Source: Dactylellina haptotyla (lineage: Eukaryota > Ascomycota > Orbiliomycetes > Orbiliales > Orbiliaceae). From it: a stretch of 64,000 bases of DNA. Numbering within the stretch: position 1 is the stretch's first letter; each line of letters starts with the position of its first letter. Below, piece after piece: positions 24,913-37,993 of this stretch. The stretch is from the NCBI GenBank assembly GCA_031310005.1, contig CM062379.1, positions 6,386,001 through 6,450,000 of the forward strand. Direction: 5' to 3'. The notes under the pieces were generated by a model. That model made no database searches. It saw only the letters and a list, made by a program, of their open reading frames with translations, and was not told the DNA's origin. Made by a program: the position numbers and the translations under genes.

Positions 24913-25537
24913 TTGGGGTATGGCTGGAAAGATGGGATTAACTTTGTTCTTTTTAACCTCAAACAAGTCATCAATTGTGATTAAATTGACTAGAGCTGCA
25001 TGCATTGAGGTCTTGGGGGAGTGTTTTGCGGTTCTGGTCACTGCACTGGCCCAACTATCGGATTCATTGATGGTAGAAACGCTGTAAAGCAGATGAATTG
25101 AGGGAATAGAACATTTGATCGCACAGGAGAACACCAATTTCAAGAATTAGAAGTTTATCAATGGGCACATTGGTTTATTCCGCTGTGATCTCTATAGCAT
25201 CTACTAATTGCCACGAAGATAACACAGGAATACAACCTTATTATATCGGTGTTGGTTCGCCAGTACAACTTCATCCCTTAAAGTCCCTAACGTTATAACA
25301 CACGGCAAACACTCTTCTCGTTGTAGAAACAAACCGTCAAACATGCATGAACACCCAGGTCTCCGAAGTTCGTTCACATGGAGTAAAATCAAAGGCCATC
25401 GGAATCCTGTTTGAGGTTCAGGTCGGACTTTTCACGTTGATAGTTGGTAATAGTTGGCCACGTTGGCCGGCTGTGTTTCCTATCAGTTATCATGAATATA
25501 TACCTTTTGTTCGGATTTCAATAAATTCAAAACCCAA

Positions 25538-25608
25538 GGTCTTGAGGTGCAATTGGTGCACGCTTCTTTGCTAGAAAGGAGAGGACGGTTCGACCCCGTA
25601 CGCGGCCA
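25538..25608 (+). tRNA. tRNA-like sequence 3 (possible pseudo-tRNA)
   Basis: A 71-nt segment with acceptor-type pairing GGTCTTG/CGCGGCC (one mismatch, two G-T pairs) plus a final A. It has a perfect GTGC/GCAC D stem with A box AGGTGCAATTGG and a B box GGTTCGACCCC. The loop TTGCTAG would put GCT at the anticodon (serine), but the anticodon stem has a mismatch and the long variable arm of serine tRNAs is absent, so the isotype is doubtful. Confidence 0.4.
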
Positions 25609-25765
25609 TTCGTTCAATTCTGTACGAAAGGCTCTCTTCTCACTGACGATTACTGATCGTTGTGAAAGCAAAATCGTGGTTGGAATCCACGCGTGGTCGG
25701 GAGCACTCTCACCACGACTGGACGCGTGAGAAGACCCTTCGCACGGGTTTCTATATATTTTCAAA

Positions 25766-25837
25766 GACCCTGTACTCTAACGGGTAAAGAGTCCCTTCAT
25801 TTTAAGGGGTATCACGGTTCGAATCCGTGCTTGGTCA
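25766..25837 (+). tRNA. tRNA-like sequence 4 (possible pseudo-tRNA, UUU-like loop)
   Basis: A 72-nt segment. It has a CTCT/AGAG D stem with A box TACTCTAACGG, a perfect CACGG/CCGTG T stem with B box GGTTCGAATCC, and a final A after CTTGGTC. The acceptor stem GACCCTG/CTTGGTC has two central mismatches. The anticodon arm CCCTT..AGGGG surrounds a loop containing TTTT, compatible with a lysine UUU anticodon in one register, but with only about three variable-loop bases. Confidence 0.4.
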
Positions 25838-26056
25838 ATTATATTTTTTGCACTTCATAACATTCATAGAGATATCCAGTCCACTTGGTTGCCCCTTTAG
25901 TTTTATATCTTATTTTTGCTTAAATAACGAACACTTGTCACCAAAAATACCTATTGAACGCGCTTTCTGAATGCGATAAAAACCTGATCTAGATGGTTTC
26001 CTATATAATACAACGCCCTACAGACAAGGGAAGAACTACAAAGAAATGATACCCGG

Positions 26057-27825
26057 CTATCTCTTAGGAACAACTCCGTTCTTACCACCTTCGTATCCTT
26101 CGAGATCATACTCCTCACCATAACGCTCTAAAATATCTTTCATCTCCTGCATCTGGCTCTGCTGATCTTTCGTCGGCTTATCGTAGGTATCTTCCCAAAG
26201 CTTCGAAATCGCAGGCTTCTTCTCCCTCTCGGCGTTGTTGAAAGCCTTCAAAACATCCTTTCGTAGCTGCTGTCGTAATTGGGTATCCTTCTCTTGATCC
26301 CACCAGTTTCGGAGCTCCATGAACTTACGTAATCGGGTGATGGGGTTATCGCGGCGTTTCCAGTCTTCAACCTCGACACGGGCGCGGTAGGCGAAGGAGT
26401 CGTCCGAGGTGGAATGGTGAGAGACGCGGTAGGACATGGCTTCGATCAGAACAGGCTTCTGTTGGGAGATTGCAAGCTCGCGGGCTTCTTTTGTGACTTT
26501 GTAGACGGCCCATGTCTGAATAATTGTTGTGTTTAGTATTTGGGTATATATTTTAGGGTGGGAAGTATGACGAAATAACTTACATCGTTTCCGTCGACTC
26601 TGATAGTATCAATACCATAACCTACACCTCGACTGGCGATACCGTCGCCTTTGTATTGCTCTAATGTTGGGGTACTGATGGCGTAGCCGTTGTTTCTACA
26701 AACAAAGAGGGTAGGACAACCTCTGGTGGCCGCGATATTCAAGGCAGCGTGGAAGTCACCTTCCGAAGCAGCACCTTCACCGAAGTAGGTAACTGCGCAA
26801 GCTGGTGTTCCTTCCATCTTGAGGGCATCTATGGGATTGAATGATAGTTAATCTGCTGAGCGTTTATGTTAGAGGTTCTCCAAACTTACATCCTGCACCA
26901 GCAGCATGTGGCAGCTGCGTCGCCAGCGTAGAACTAATGGGGTGCTATGTTGACTTTGTTAGCTAATATATCTTAATGGTATAATCAGGAATAGTAGATT
27001 AAACTTACGAAATTCAACTTCTTGCTGCTATAATGAATGGGCATATTCCTTCCCTTTCCGTGATCTTTACAATTCGAGAAACACTGGGCCATAAACTCGT
27101 CCAACGTATAACCTCTGTACATCAAGACACCGGCCTCTCTGTACTGCGCATAAATCGTATCGTGCTCGCCCAAGGCCGCCGCGCTGCCAACCGCGATACC
27201 TTCCTCACCGGCGTTTACAATATAAAAGCTGATACGCCCTTGGCGCTGTGAGTCGTACATGATCTGATCCATGATGGAGACTGGTAGCAACAATTGTTAG
27301 AATACCCCGATCACCCCTCTATATTCCAATGAAAGAGTGGCTAACGAACCTGTAACCATGCTGCTATACATCTTCAGCGTCTGTTCCTTCATGTTGTCAA
27401 AGTCGATCCCGTGTGTTTCGTCAATAATCTGGCCCTCGGTGTCCATCACTCGGTAGGTATCAATCGCCTTGCTCGGATCCTGCTGGCGGAACACTAATCG
27501 GTTGGTGAATTTCGAATTCACAGCACCAGGGAAGACGAGCCTGTCGAATCCGGTCAATTATCTGCTCTGCCTAAGAATTTTGATATGGGGGCGTTGAACA
27601 ATACCTATCACTTCCGTGCCGCTGCCTAACCGGCCGGATAGTGCCAGCGCCGCCGTCTCCCACGGTCATTGGCACTTCCTTCGTTCCCTCGGGCTCCCTC
27701 GGTGCCTCTGAGGTCGCTGAGGTCGCGGTTGCAAAGCATCGACGCTTCGGACAGGGGTACCGGGAAGCTATCGTCCGAGAGGTTCTCGGTATTAACGACC
27801 GTCGAAGGGGCCCTGCAAACGACAT
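26057..27825 (-). CDS. Branched-chain 2-oxoacid dehydrogenase E1 component, alpha subunit
   Basis: Mitochondrial matrix enzyme that decarboxylates the keto acids of Leu, Ile and Val using thiamine diphosphate. It has 480 residues from six exons (27605-27825, 27350-27540, 27009-27280, 26890-26944, 26584-26828, 26057-26515). An Arg/Ser-rich presequence ([20 protein letters not shown]) precedes [15 protein letters not shown]. Core motifs are [37 protein letters not shown], the TPP-binding [15 protein letters not shown] with NNGYAIST, and the regulatory phospho-loop [16 protein letters not shown]. Exon 2 must start at the ACAG before GCTCGTC because earlier acceptors give stops. The E1 alpha family is clear; the branched-chain class is inferred from FPGAVNSKF and the HHSTSDDS loop. 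Confidence 0.95.
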
Positions 27826-28317
27826 TGTTGCGGCTGGATTCTGGAAATTGAAGGGTAACTTCTTGGAGAGGAGTATCAAGAAGTGTGTAGGAGCAAAAGA
27901 GAGAGAAGTAACATGTTCGAGAAGGGGCAGGAATTGGGGCTTTGATAGAGCTAAGCTTCTGGTGGCAGGGGCGGACTGTGGAATCTGGGGTATCTGAGAG
28001 CCCACCCGATGAGCTCAGAACAATGCCAAGGCCGACGCATGCCGACAACCAGCGGCGCTTTAGAACAACGGCGACGGGCCGAATTTGTTTATCTTGTTAA
28101 TTGCACGATTGGATAGTTGGGAATATGGTATTTTAGATTATCAGATCAGATTAAATGAGCCATGGAGTTCCCCAAAGAATGTACGCTAAGTATTATGATC
28201 CCACCGCGTAACTCCAAAACCAGATAACGACGCCTTTACACGTATAACGACAAACACAAGAGGAAAAGAGAACAACATGGGCGCTAGAATAATGCATTGT
28301 AACGTAGAGTCGCGCTT
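27826..28317. other. Intergenic, promoter of BCKDH E1 alpha and 3' flank of C3HC gene
   Basis: These 492 bp hold the leader of the E1 alpha gene and the 3' flank of the next gene on the same strand. No further feature is seen. Confidence 0.5.
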
Positions 28318-29873
28318 TTACGAAGCCACGGTGCCTGGCGGCTGCTTCGCGGGGCTCGCGCCACTGCCACCTTTGTCCCCCTTCTTCCCGCCTAGAATCG
28401 ACATGGCAAACGACGACCCGTAAGACTTCCTCAGACTCTTAAGTCTCTTCCATCGATTCTCATCATCCTTCCTGTGCTCGTCCTCTGTCTTGTGAGGAAT
28501 AACGGCAGCCGTCTTTGGGCGAGAGGGAGACGCTGCAGCTACCAGGTTTCCTGGAATACTGCTCTTCAGTATTCTTAGTAGGATTTCCCAGCCGGCGTGC
28601 TCTCCGGTTTGCGATGCTGCGTTGACCCATGGGCAGTACTGTAGGATTTCGGTTAGTTTATTGTGATATCTGTGAGAGTTTGAAGGATAGTAAACTTGCA
28701 TCTCGATGTTCATCCACTACATTAAGGCGGGACATGCTGCTGAATTCGTCCCCCTCTTCCTCTGTGACGCTTGGGCGTTTGACGAATAGCCATAACCCGA
28801 GACGACGGAAACAAGCGTCACATTTGACCATCTCCACAGAAGATTCGTTGGGGTCTTTGGCCCAACCGAAGAGTGCGAGTGTAAGCGCATTTTGCTTGAG
28901 TTGGTCCTCTGGCATGTCTTCTGGGAGCTTAAGGGAGGAGAGGTCGACTTCTGCCGGTTTTGTGAGATTGATGACCTGTTGGTCGTCGGAAAGGTTCGAG
29001 AGGGACTTGTAGCGTGCGTAGAAACCGGTTCGTGCTTCGGTGGCTGGCTGTAAAGGTAGTCGATAAATTGCCTCTGTATAATCGTTAGGTCTCGGTTTGT
29101 GTATATCTTTCGTCGAGAAGACACTTACTGTCGCAACCGCGCTTTCTCCAAAGGCAGCCTTCCTCGTGTCCTTCCACGATAAGTACTTCGTATTTGGAAA
29201 TCAAAGCTTCAAGTTTTCCCTTCTCTCCTTGTATGGCTTCTTCATCGTCATCATCTGCCTCCTCCTCTTCGCCCGTAACTTCGAAGCCGTCAAATTCAAC
29301 TTTGACGACAAGTTCGCCGCCACAATGGCTGGTGCACCTGACTCTATTCTTGCTGTTCTGCATGCAAACCCACCCCCTCTTCGCCCACTCCACCTCGTTG
29401 ACTCGCTCCGGTTTCGAACTCCAGCTGGACACCGATCTGAAGGTCTCTAATCTTTGCAAGAACTCGTTCCGGTCCCATGGCGCGTACCGTGCGGCTGCGA
29501 CTTTGATTGGCTTGGGGGATGTACCGGTGCCGGGAGCCACAGAGCTCGCCCGCGAGTCTGCACTCGGCGTGACCGGTCTCGAGGATGCTGCTACCGCTGG
29601 CTTGAGGGGCAACATAGATTTACTCTTCGCCAGTTCCTGTTCGGTCCTTCGTCGTTTACGGATGGATTCGTCGATGAGGGAAGAGAGACTACCGTTACTC
29701 TTGGACTGTTGGTATAGGGATTTAGTGGGTGTTTTGGAGAGGTCGAGAGATCTCGACGGGGTGTCGTTTTTCTCGGGGCTGGAGGCCGCCGTGGTGGAAG
29801 GGGTGGAGGACGGAGCGGTGCGACTGGTGGCATTGTGGAGGAGATTGTGGATCTTTCGCTTTGCGGTGAACAT
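28318..29873 (-). CDS. C3HC zinc-finger (NIPA/Rsm1-like) nuclear protein
   Basis: Zf-C3HC family protein of 479 residues, related to fission-yeast Rsm1 (mRNA export) and animal NIPA/ZC3HC1. Exons are 29129-29873, 28700-29073 and 28318-28638. A Ser/Thr-rich N-terminal region precedes the C3HC block: RYAPWDRNEFLQRLETF, WAKRGWVCMQNSKNRVRC, and HEEGCLWRKRGCD. The C-terminal Rsm1-like half has LALFGWAKD, KCDACFRRLGLWLF and the second zinc ligand set EHRD-YCPWVNAASQTGEHAGW. The second intron begins with GC (GAT|GCAAGT) and ends CTACAG, joining EHRD to YCPW as in the family. The acidic EEEEADDDDEEA stretch is a linker. Nuclear location is inferred from the family. Confidence 0.9.
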
Positions 29874-30317
29874 TTTGAACTTCTTTGGTAATGACGCCTT
29901 AAAATAGGGTCAAAAGTGAGATACGGCGGGTTTGATGGGCGGATGTTATGCCGTGAATCGTTCGCGAGGGGGGATGGACGAGAGATCGGAGTGCGATCCT
30001 GCGCACACGCGGCAAGGCACTCCTTCGTGCGATGTGATATTAATATACCGGATGAAAATAGACGGGAACACGGCAGCAGAGCCAACGGAGCAGACACCTG
30101 GCAGCGACGACGAGATGACAGTGATCGTGGTGAGGTTGAGGTCGTGGTCGGGAATTGGTGATAGCAGAAATGCGCGGGCGAGAATTCGGGATGGTGGTGT
30201 TTTGGCACGGCAACCATTCCCTTTCCACCCGCGCTAAAATTGTGCCTGGCTCAACCTCCAACCAACGCCTTATCACCCCGCTACCCCCGTCTCTTTCGAT
30301 TGAGTATTGCCATCGCC
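29874..30317. promoter_or_regulatory. Shared divergent promoter C3HC gene / ATP12
   Basis: These 444 bp separate two divergent starts. An ATG-led extension of the ATP12 frame from 30240 exists, but the downstream ATG at 30318 gives a proper mitochondrial presequence. No TATA box is evident. Confidence 0.5.
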
Positions 30318-31460
30318 ATGATAACCCGGAAAGCATCGTCGTTGCTCCGCGCGGGCCCCTCTGCGGCTTCCCCCTGCTGGCGCTGCAGGGTATCTTCTTC
30401 ATCCGCCTCAATCACCGCTTCCCGTCCGCTCGTCTCCCTCCCGCGATACATCCACTCCACCCGTTCCAACAATGCCACCCCTCTCCCCCTCGGTGGGACC
30501 GCGGCCGGCCCTCCCCCCGCTGCTCCGATCCCGCACTCCGAATATGTCACCCGTAACCGTCTCCGCGAGGCTGTGATCCCCAAACCTCGTACCGAACGCT
30601 TCTGGCAAGAAGTACACCTCAAGCTCGTCGACGGCAGTTTCCAGGTCCATCTCGACACACGGCCAGTCAAGACAGCTTCGCAACGTTCCCTCGCCATCCC
30701 CGCAAATAAGCCACACCTGGCACATGCAATTCAAGTGGAATGGGCTATCATGCGGACGGCGAAGGAGGCCTTGAAGTCACAATACATTCCCTTAACATCA
30801 CTTACCTCCCGCGCGGTCGACTTCGAGATGGACGAGAAGGAAGGAAAGGCCCCGGAACCCGCAGCGGAAGGCGAAGAACCTACAAAAACTACACGAGAGC
30901 AGATTGTGGATTTCGTGATGGGATACCTCGATACCGATACCGTACTCATGATTAGCCCCACCAGGGGAGGACATCTAGCGGCGCCGGGCGAGAAACAGCT
31001 ACGGGATAGACAGCTCGAGACAGCCCACAATATGGTGGAGTGGGCGCAAGAGCATATTACATCCTCGGATGGCGAGGACAAGCTGAATTTTGTGCTTTCC
31101 GACGGTGATGATGGGTTGCTCCCCGCCAGCCAGTCGGATCGAACAAGAGATACTATCAGAGACATGGTTTCCAAGTTCACCCCTTGGGAACTGGTGGGGT
31201 TAGAATGTGCTGTTATCATCAGCAAGAGTCTACTCGTTGGCTTACGGCTTGTTATGGAGAACAAGAAGGGCGGCAAGATAAACTGGGACGTGGAGGATGC
31301 CGCAACCGCGTGCAATTTAGAAACAGACTTCCAGATCGAACAGTGGGGGCTCGTTGAGGATACCCACGACGTCGGTCACGCAGATCTACGAAGAGGCCTT
31401 GGGAGCGTGGTGCTATTAGTTTCTGAGGTTGACTTCCCGATTCCGACACCTAAAGAATAG
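30318..31460 (+). CDS. ATP12: ATP12 chaperone for mitochondrial F1-ATPase assembly
   Basis: Mitochondrial matrix chaperone that binds the F1 alpha subunit during ATP synthase assembly. Single exon, 380 residues. A long basic Ser/Arg-rich presequence (MITRKASSLLRAGPSAAS...) precedes the ATP12 domain. Recognisable blocks are RTERFWQEVHLKLVDG, LDTRPVKTASQRSLAIP, AIQVEWAIM, PLTSLTSRAVDF, IVDFVMGYLDTDTVLM, FTPWELVGLECAVIISKSLL, and the C-terminal ETDFQIEQWGLVEDTHDVG. The start at 30318 is preferred over an in-frame ATG at 30240 because it begins a typical presequence. Its stop is only 43 bp from the opposing HNT2-like stop, so the two 3' UTRs almost certainly overlap. Confidence 0.95.
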   Translation: MITRKASSLLRAGPSAASPCWRCRVSSSSASITASRPLVSLPRYIHSTRSNNATPLPLGGTAAGPPPAAPIPHSEYVTRNRLREAVIPKPRTERFWQEVHLKLVDGSFQVHLDTRPVKTASQRSLAIPANKPHLAHAIQVEWAIMRTAKEALKSQYIPLTSLTSRAVDFEMDEKEGKAPEPAAEGEEPTKTTREQIVDFVMGYLDTDTVLMISPTRGGHLAAPGEKQLRDRQLETAHNMVEWAQEHITSSDGEDKLNFVLSDGDDGLLPASQSDRTRDTIRDMVSKFTPWELVGLECAVIISKSLLVGLRLVMENKKGGKINWDVEDAATACNLETDFQIEQWGLVEDTHDVGHADLRRGLGSVVLLVSEVDFPIPTPKE

Positions 31461-31503
31461 ACCGTCTAAATTATCTCGTTTCTGGTGTTTTACGATACAA
31501 ACA

Positions 31504-32500
31504 TCACAACGACGAGCGGGTTGTCTCGTCTTTCTCCATCTCGGCCGCGAGCATTTTGGTTTCTTCTTCCATATCTTCCATCGTCCTCGGTGGCCGCATC
31601 ATACTCTCCACTACGAGCTCCTTTTTCTGCTCCTCAACCGTTTTTCTTTGTCGCTGTATCTCGAGGAACTGACCGACGTTGCCCTCCGGGCCTTCCAGAC
31701 GGGTGTAAACATCGTCAATTGATGGGAAATCATTCAGCTTACGCGGGATGATGTGGGTATGAACGTGTGGAACACTAGAGAAGAAAAGAAACCCAATTTG
31801 AGCATACTCAATCGGAATTGTAATTATAGAGTTTTTCGGACTGGAAAAAGAAGAAAAAATTGTACATAGAAAAAAGCACAAATTCCACTAACCTTTGTCC
31901 AGCGGATCCGCCGTCTTGAATGGCAATTGTTGCACCAGTGGTGCCGTAGACACGCTCAATCACTAAACAAAGAAGGAAGTCATCAGATAACCATGTTCCT
32001 TGTCAATAGGCTGCTGTTGGAGCTTTACCTTTGGCGACCTTCTGCACAGTAAGAGCATGATCCATAACCTGGGTTATTCCGCATTCAGTAACTACATATT
32101 GGAGACCCAATAGTTCAAAGGGGCTTATGGTACCTCCTCGCTTGTCATGTCTTTATACCGGGCGACAACCCGCAATGGGCAGACAAGGACATGGCCCGGA
32201 AGGATAGGCTTGATATTAACAAGAGCCACTAACAATTAACCCCAAGTTAGAGAATTTGTTGACACTAATTTCCAGCTTGTGACACGCTTAGTAAGGTTGT
32301 GCGGCGTCTTACTTGTCAACCTTGTTTTGTAGAATATCTGCATCACGATATATTATGCAAGGTTAGCTGCAACAACGCTAATATATCTCCATCTCTTTTG
32401 CGCGCTGACTAGAGCCGCTTTCCCGCTCCAAGAAGCGGGAAGGAAAACCCACCTGAGTAGAAACCTTGAAAGGCCCAAAAAAGATCTCTGAAGTCGCCAT
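31504..32500 (-). CDS. HNT2: Bis(5'-adenosyl)-triphosphatase, FHIT/HNT2-type HIT protein
   Basis: HIT-superfamily hydrolase that cleaves Ap3A and related dinucleotides, 182 residues from six small exons (32453-32500, 32313-32337, 32134-32228, 32029-32068, 31893-31962, 31504-31774). Reading in order: [55 protein letters not shown], the [17 protein letters not shown] substrate block, and the catalytic histidine triad [12 protein letters not shown]. The C-terminal tail is charged and helical ([12 protein letters not shown] end). Exon 2 is only 25 nt. All introns are GT-AG. Converges on ATP12. Confidence 0.93.
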
Positions 32501-33229
32501 AGTAGTATAATCGATGCTGCTGATGAGTTTCCCTTTAGATGCGGGGTTGCTCGGAATTCAATGATTTGGTCGCAGTTTGGGGTGCTTTTAGGGAAATAGG
32601 AAGCTGGGATTAGCTATGCTAGTTTGGACTGGCAACTTTGAAGCTCGGTGACATATGCAAAATCGGCGCGTCGGGCGTTTTAAGCCGACATGTATAGGTC
32701 TAATAACTCTGGAGCTCCAATGGCCTACGTAACGTTATTATATCAGGCTGGGGCGGACGAAGTCAGCTTACCCTGTCTTGTCGCCAAGCTAGTGGTATAT
32801 TACGAGAGAACTAAGGTCTTCAAAATGGTCGTAGCTAATTAACGTTCGGGATTTCAACATGACCTGCTTGTATTGTTGACGACAGAACGCCTCTACCATT
32901 AGGAAACTGGAATCCGACTATTATAGCGTCAAATTTACAACAAAACAACACGTCGTCCGAGCTTGTAAGTATTTGGAAGCTGGATACCAAACTACTTAGC
33001 CATCAACTTTAAAATAGAGTTTTCTTTCCAGCCTTCACCGGTCTTCGGTTGGAGGTCAGATACTAGTCCCCTTGTCCAGTGACTTGGCAATTTTGACTTC
33101 TTATAACCGCAATAATCGCAGAATCTTGGTTGTAGCCAATCTTTAAACCGCTGTGACGATGAGCGGCAACCAAGAGTAACTTGCGGACAGGTGCACTTTT
33201 GTTTCTATAATGTTTAAAAGCACTTAGAG
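32501..33229. other. Intergenic region
   Basis: About 730 bp between the start of the HNT2-like gene and the stop of the next minus-strand gene. Moderately AT-rich; nothing recognised. Confidence 0.5.
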
Positions 33230-34169
33230 TTAGTTACCGTTCAATAGATGGACCCTGGGATCCCGGGAATCCCTCTTTCGATCATTACATGCCTTCCTTT
33301 CCTTGTCTAAACGTCGATGATAAGTTTCTTTAGCCGTCGCCGTGTAGTATGATGCCTCCTGAGGTGACCATTTACTTGCAAGGGTGGCTTTATCCTCATC
33401 AGTCAGACTAGCTTGTAACAAGTCTAAGCATTTTTCCGAATCCCAAGCGAATGAGATACTTTGGTGCATCAGTAGCGACCATAGGATATCCGGGTCCGTA
33501 TCATATCTCTCCAATGCCCCTACTCAAATGGTGAGTTTAGACGAAAAACGAAAGGGCTTCCAGCTTCATAGCCTCATAGGATATCTTACCTTCCAAAGTC
33601 CTAATCATGTGCATTACAGCCAATCTGCATGCCTTAGTACAATTCTCTAATGTATAATTCTCCTTATAATTCTCTGTCCTCGTAAAATTAATCATCCGAA
33701 TAACCTCATCCTCCTCGCCCCGCCCGTGCCTCGTTACAATCTGATGAGGCACAAGTCCGAACTCCTCGTCCTTCCGGTGTCCTAACCTCGTCGCGGCGAG
33801 GAACGCAAAACTACGAGCTGTTGATACCAGTTTCTCCAAATCTGCGGATGTAACTCTCCGCTCACCGGGTTTTGGGTGTGTTTCGATCGGACTGTGCGGT
33901 GCGCTTGACGTTTTGGCGTTCACCAGAGATTGTACGGGGTGCTTTTGCCCCGCGCGCGGCTCGGGCGGGACGTCGAAGAGGTCTTCTTCGATTATATATT
34001 TCCGATAGGGGTGTTGAGACTCCTTGTAGGTTATCGAGTATTTGGAGCTGTCGATCGGAGGGGTGATGTATAACAAACTCGGCTCGAGGGTCGCGCTGTT
34101 CTGTCGACTCGCCGGTGTGCTGGCACTGGCGCCGGCATTGTTAACATGGGTGTCGACTTTGGTCTCCAT
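33230..34169 (-). CDS. Uncharacterised protein
   Basis: Two exons (33590-34169 and 33230-33519) joined across a GTAAGA..GTAG intron give 289 residues (junction LEG-ALERYDTDPD). The first 50 residues are Ser/Thr/Ala-rich and probably disordered (METKVDTHVNNAGASASTP). The rest looks globular and helical, with ESQHPYRKYIIEEDLFDVPP, the helix SADLEKLVSTARSFAFLAA, then TRTENYKENYTLENCTKACR and a charged C-terminus (HRRLDKERKACNDRKRD). No signal peptide or membrane segment. I recognise no family. The consistent splice frame and codon use favour a real gene. Confidence 0.7.
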
Positions 34170-35707
34170 GTTTTAAGACTCTCTCTATCCACGCAGCTTA
34201 TTCTAGGTAGATAGTACAAAAGGGGTGTTCACGAGCGATCTTTTGGAAGAGCACGAGTCCGTGGGGAGAAGGTGGTGTGCGGGAGTATAAGAGAGTTTGT
34301 TAAGAGCACGAGTCGGGATTTGCGCAATTCAAGCGTAAGCATTGGGCTAGCGCTAAGTGGTGAGTTTGATACATCTTAAAAAAAAGCGAGATTTTAAATA
34401 AGAAATACATGACAATAACATGCTGCTGCAGTAATACTGGTACAGTGTTAGCCTGAGGAGTTGACAAGACCGATTTTATGTATTACCCTTAGAAAATGGT
34501 GAGATGATATAAAGGATCGATAGATTACTTCTTTCCTTTTACTTCTGAAGCTCTTCGGACCCCTCAGGTCTCGGGACTTCTGAGTTCCACCTAGGCGTCT
34601 CTACATCATTAATTATTGTAATGAATTTTACGTTGAATGAGAGCTACATATAAGAAATATTTTGATTTACTCATTCACATATAGAGAACTATTCGAATAG
34701 AACGACTAGATTTATAATTATCAACATTTAACTACTATTCTTCATACCATGTCGTCGTATATTGCAACAAGCGGCGCTCAAATCCAGCTGATGTAATTTT
34801 CAAAGTTATAGGATGCCGCACAAGTTCTCATGCTGGAATTCGGTTGAGGTATTAAATGCTCGCTTACCCTATCAATATCGTTGAACGTTTTTTTTTTTTT
34901 AAAAAAAGGCTAAAAGAATGGAAGAGAAGTAAATCTCCTCGATAAGGGAATACGTTCTCTCCTGCCAGTCTCGGTATCTAGGAATGTGCATATGCAAATA
35001 AACGCCTCGCCTCGTCGCTGCAAAGCTATACAGGGGTCGATTTTCCGACCCGGGATAGCCGTTGAATTCCACCCCCACCCACCCGTTTTTCGGGGCTAAG
35101 CTTTTAGCCCAACTAAGCCAAGCTTTGGACGGAAGCTATTTAAAAAATTTTGGGAGTAGATCACGTCAGTTTTCAGTGATTCCAGCGTGAAATTATAGCT
35201 ATCTCGAACTTGCAATAAAAAACAGCCGTTTTAGTCGCGTTCAGGTTGCAATAATTTGAATGCTGACGCTGCATTGGAGAAAATTTCGAGAGTAGTAGGT
35301 CTAGAGAAGAGATTCCAGCTGGGGGCTTTCTAACATCGGTTCCGGTCACATATGTGCATTCTATGACGTTTGCAAATGGAGGTGATGCCTAACTGATCAC
35401 TAATTCGACTTGAAGGCGGCCGGGATCGATAGGAGCGGCTCGGATGCAAGCATGTCGAACAGGCCAGTTGATTGAGAGGCACCGCTGATAAAATGTTTAT
35501 AAAGGGTCTATCTTATCGCAATTTTTTATCCGTTCCCTCGCACTCAACGAGAATTCTCCTCAATCTCTCCAACTCAGAGTCCCGCAATTGCAACTGCTTC
35601 AAGTACTTTCAAACCCGAATTCGGCCTCTTTGGACCTTGGACGGCAACACCAACTGACGTCACGGAAGTGATACCTGAAAAACATTGCAACAGCAACAAC
35701 GCAAACC
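34170..35707. other. Intergenic region and pyruvate decarboxylase promoter
   Basis: About 1.5 kb. It contains a T/A run near 34890-34908 and, close to the gene, a C/A-rich patch near 35070-35090. No coding potential is seen. Confidence 0.5.
35498..35504 (+). promoter_or_regulatory. TATA box candidate for pyruvate decarboxylase
   Basis: TATAAAG lies 210 bp upstream of the start codon, followed by a pyrimidine-rich CTC/TCC leader (35520-35590). This arrangement is common for highly expressed glycolytic and fermentative genes in fungi. Inferred from motif and position only. Confidence 0.5.

Positions 35708-37993
<2,286 letters not shown>

Larger units (their letters stand above)
22072..26056. 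other. Gene-free AT-rich interval holding tRNA-like sequences
   Basis: About 4 kb without a supported protein gene. It contains four tRNA-like sequences (listed separately) and a short direct repeat near 22.77 kb. Open frames such as 22928-23296 show no domain and biased composition. Confidence 0.55.

Noticed and set aside
30240-30317. Upstream in-frame ATG of ATP12
   Set aside because: Adds 26 residues before a typical mitochondrial presequence; the later ATG at 30318 is more plausible.
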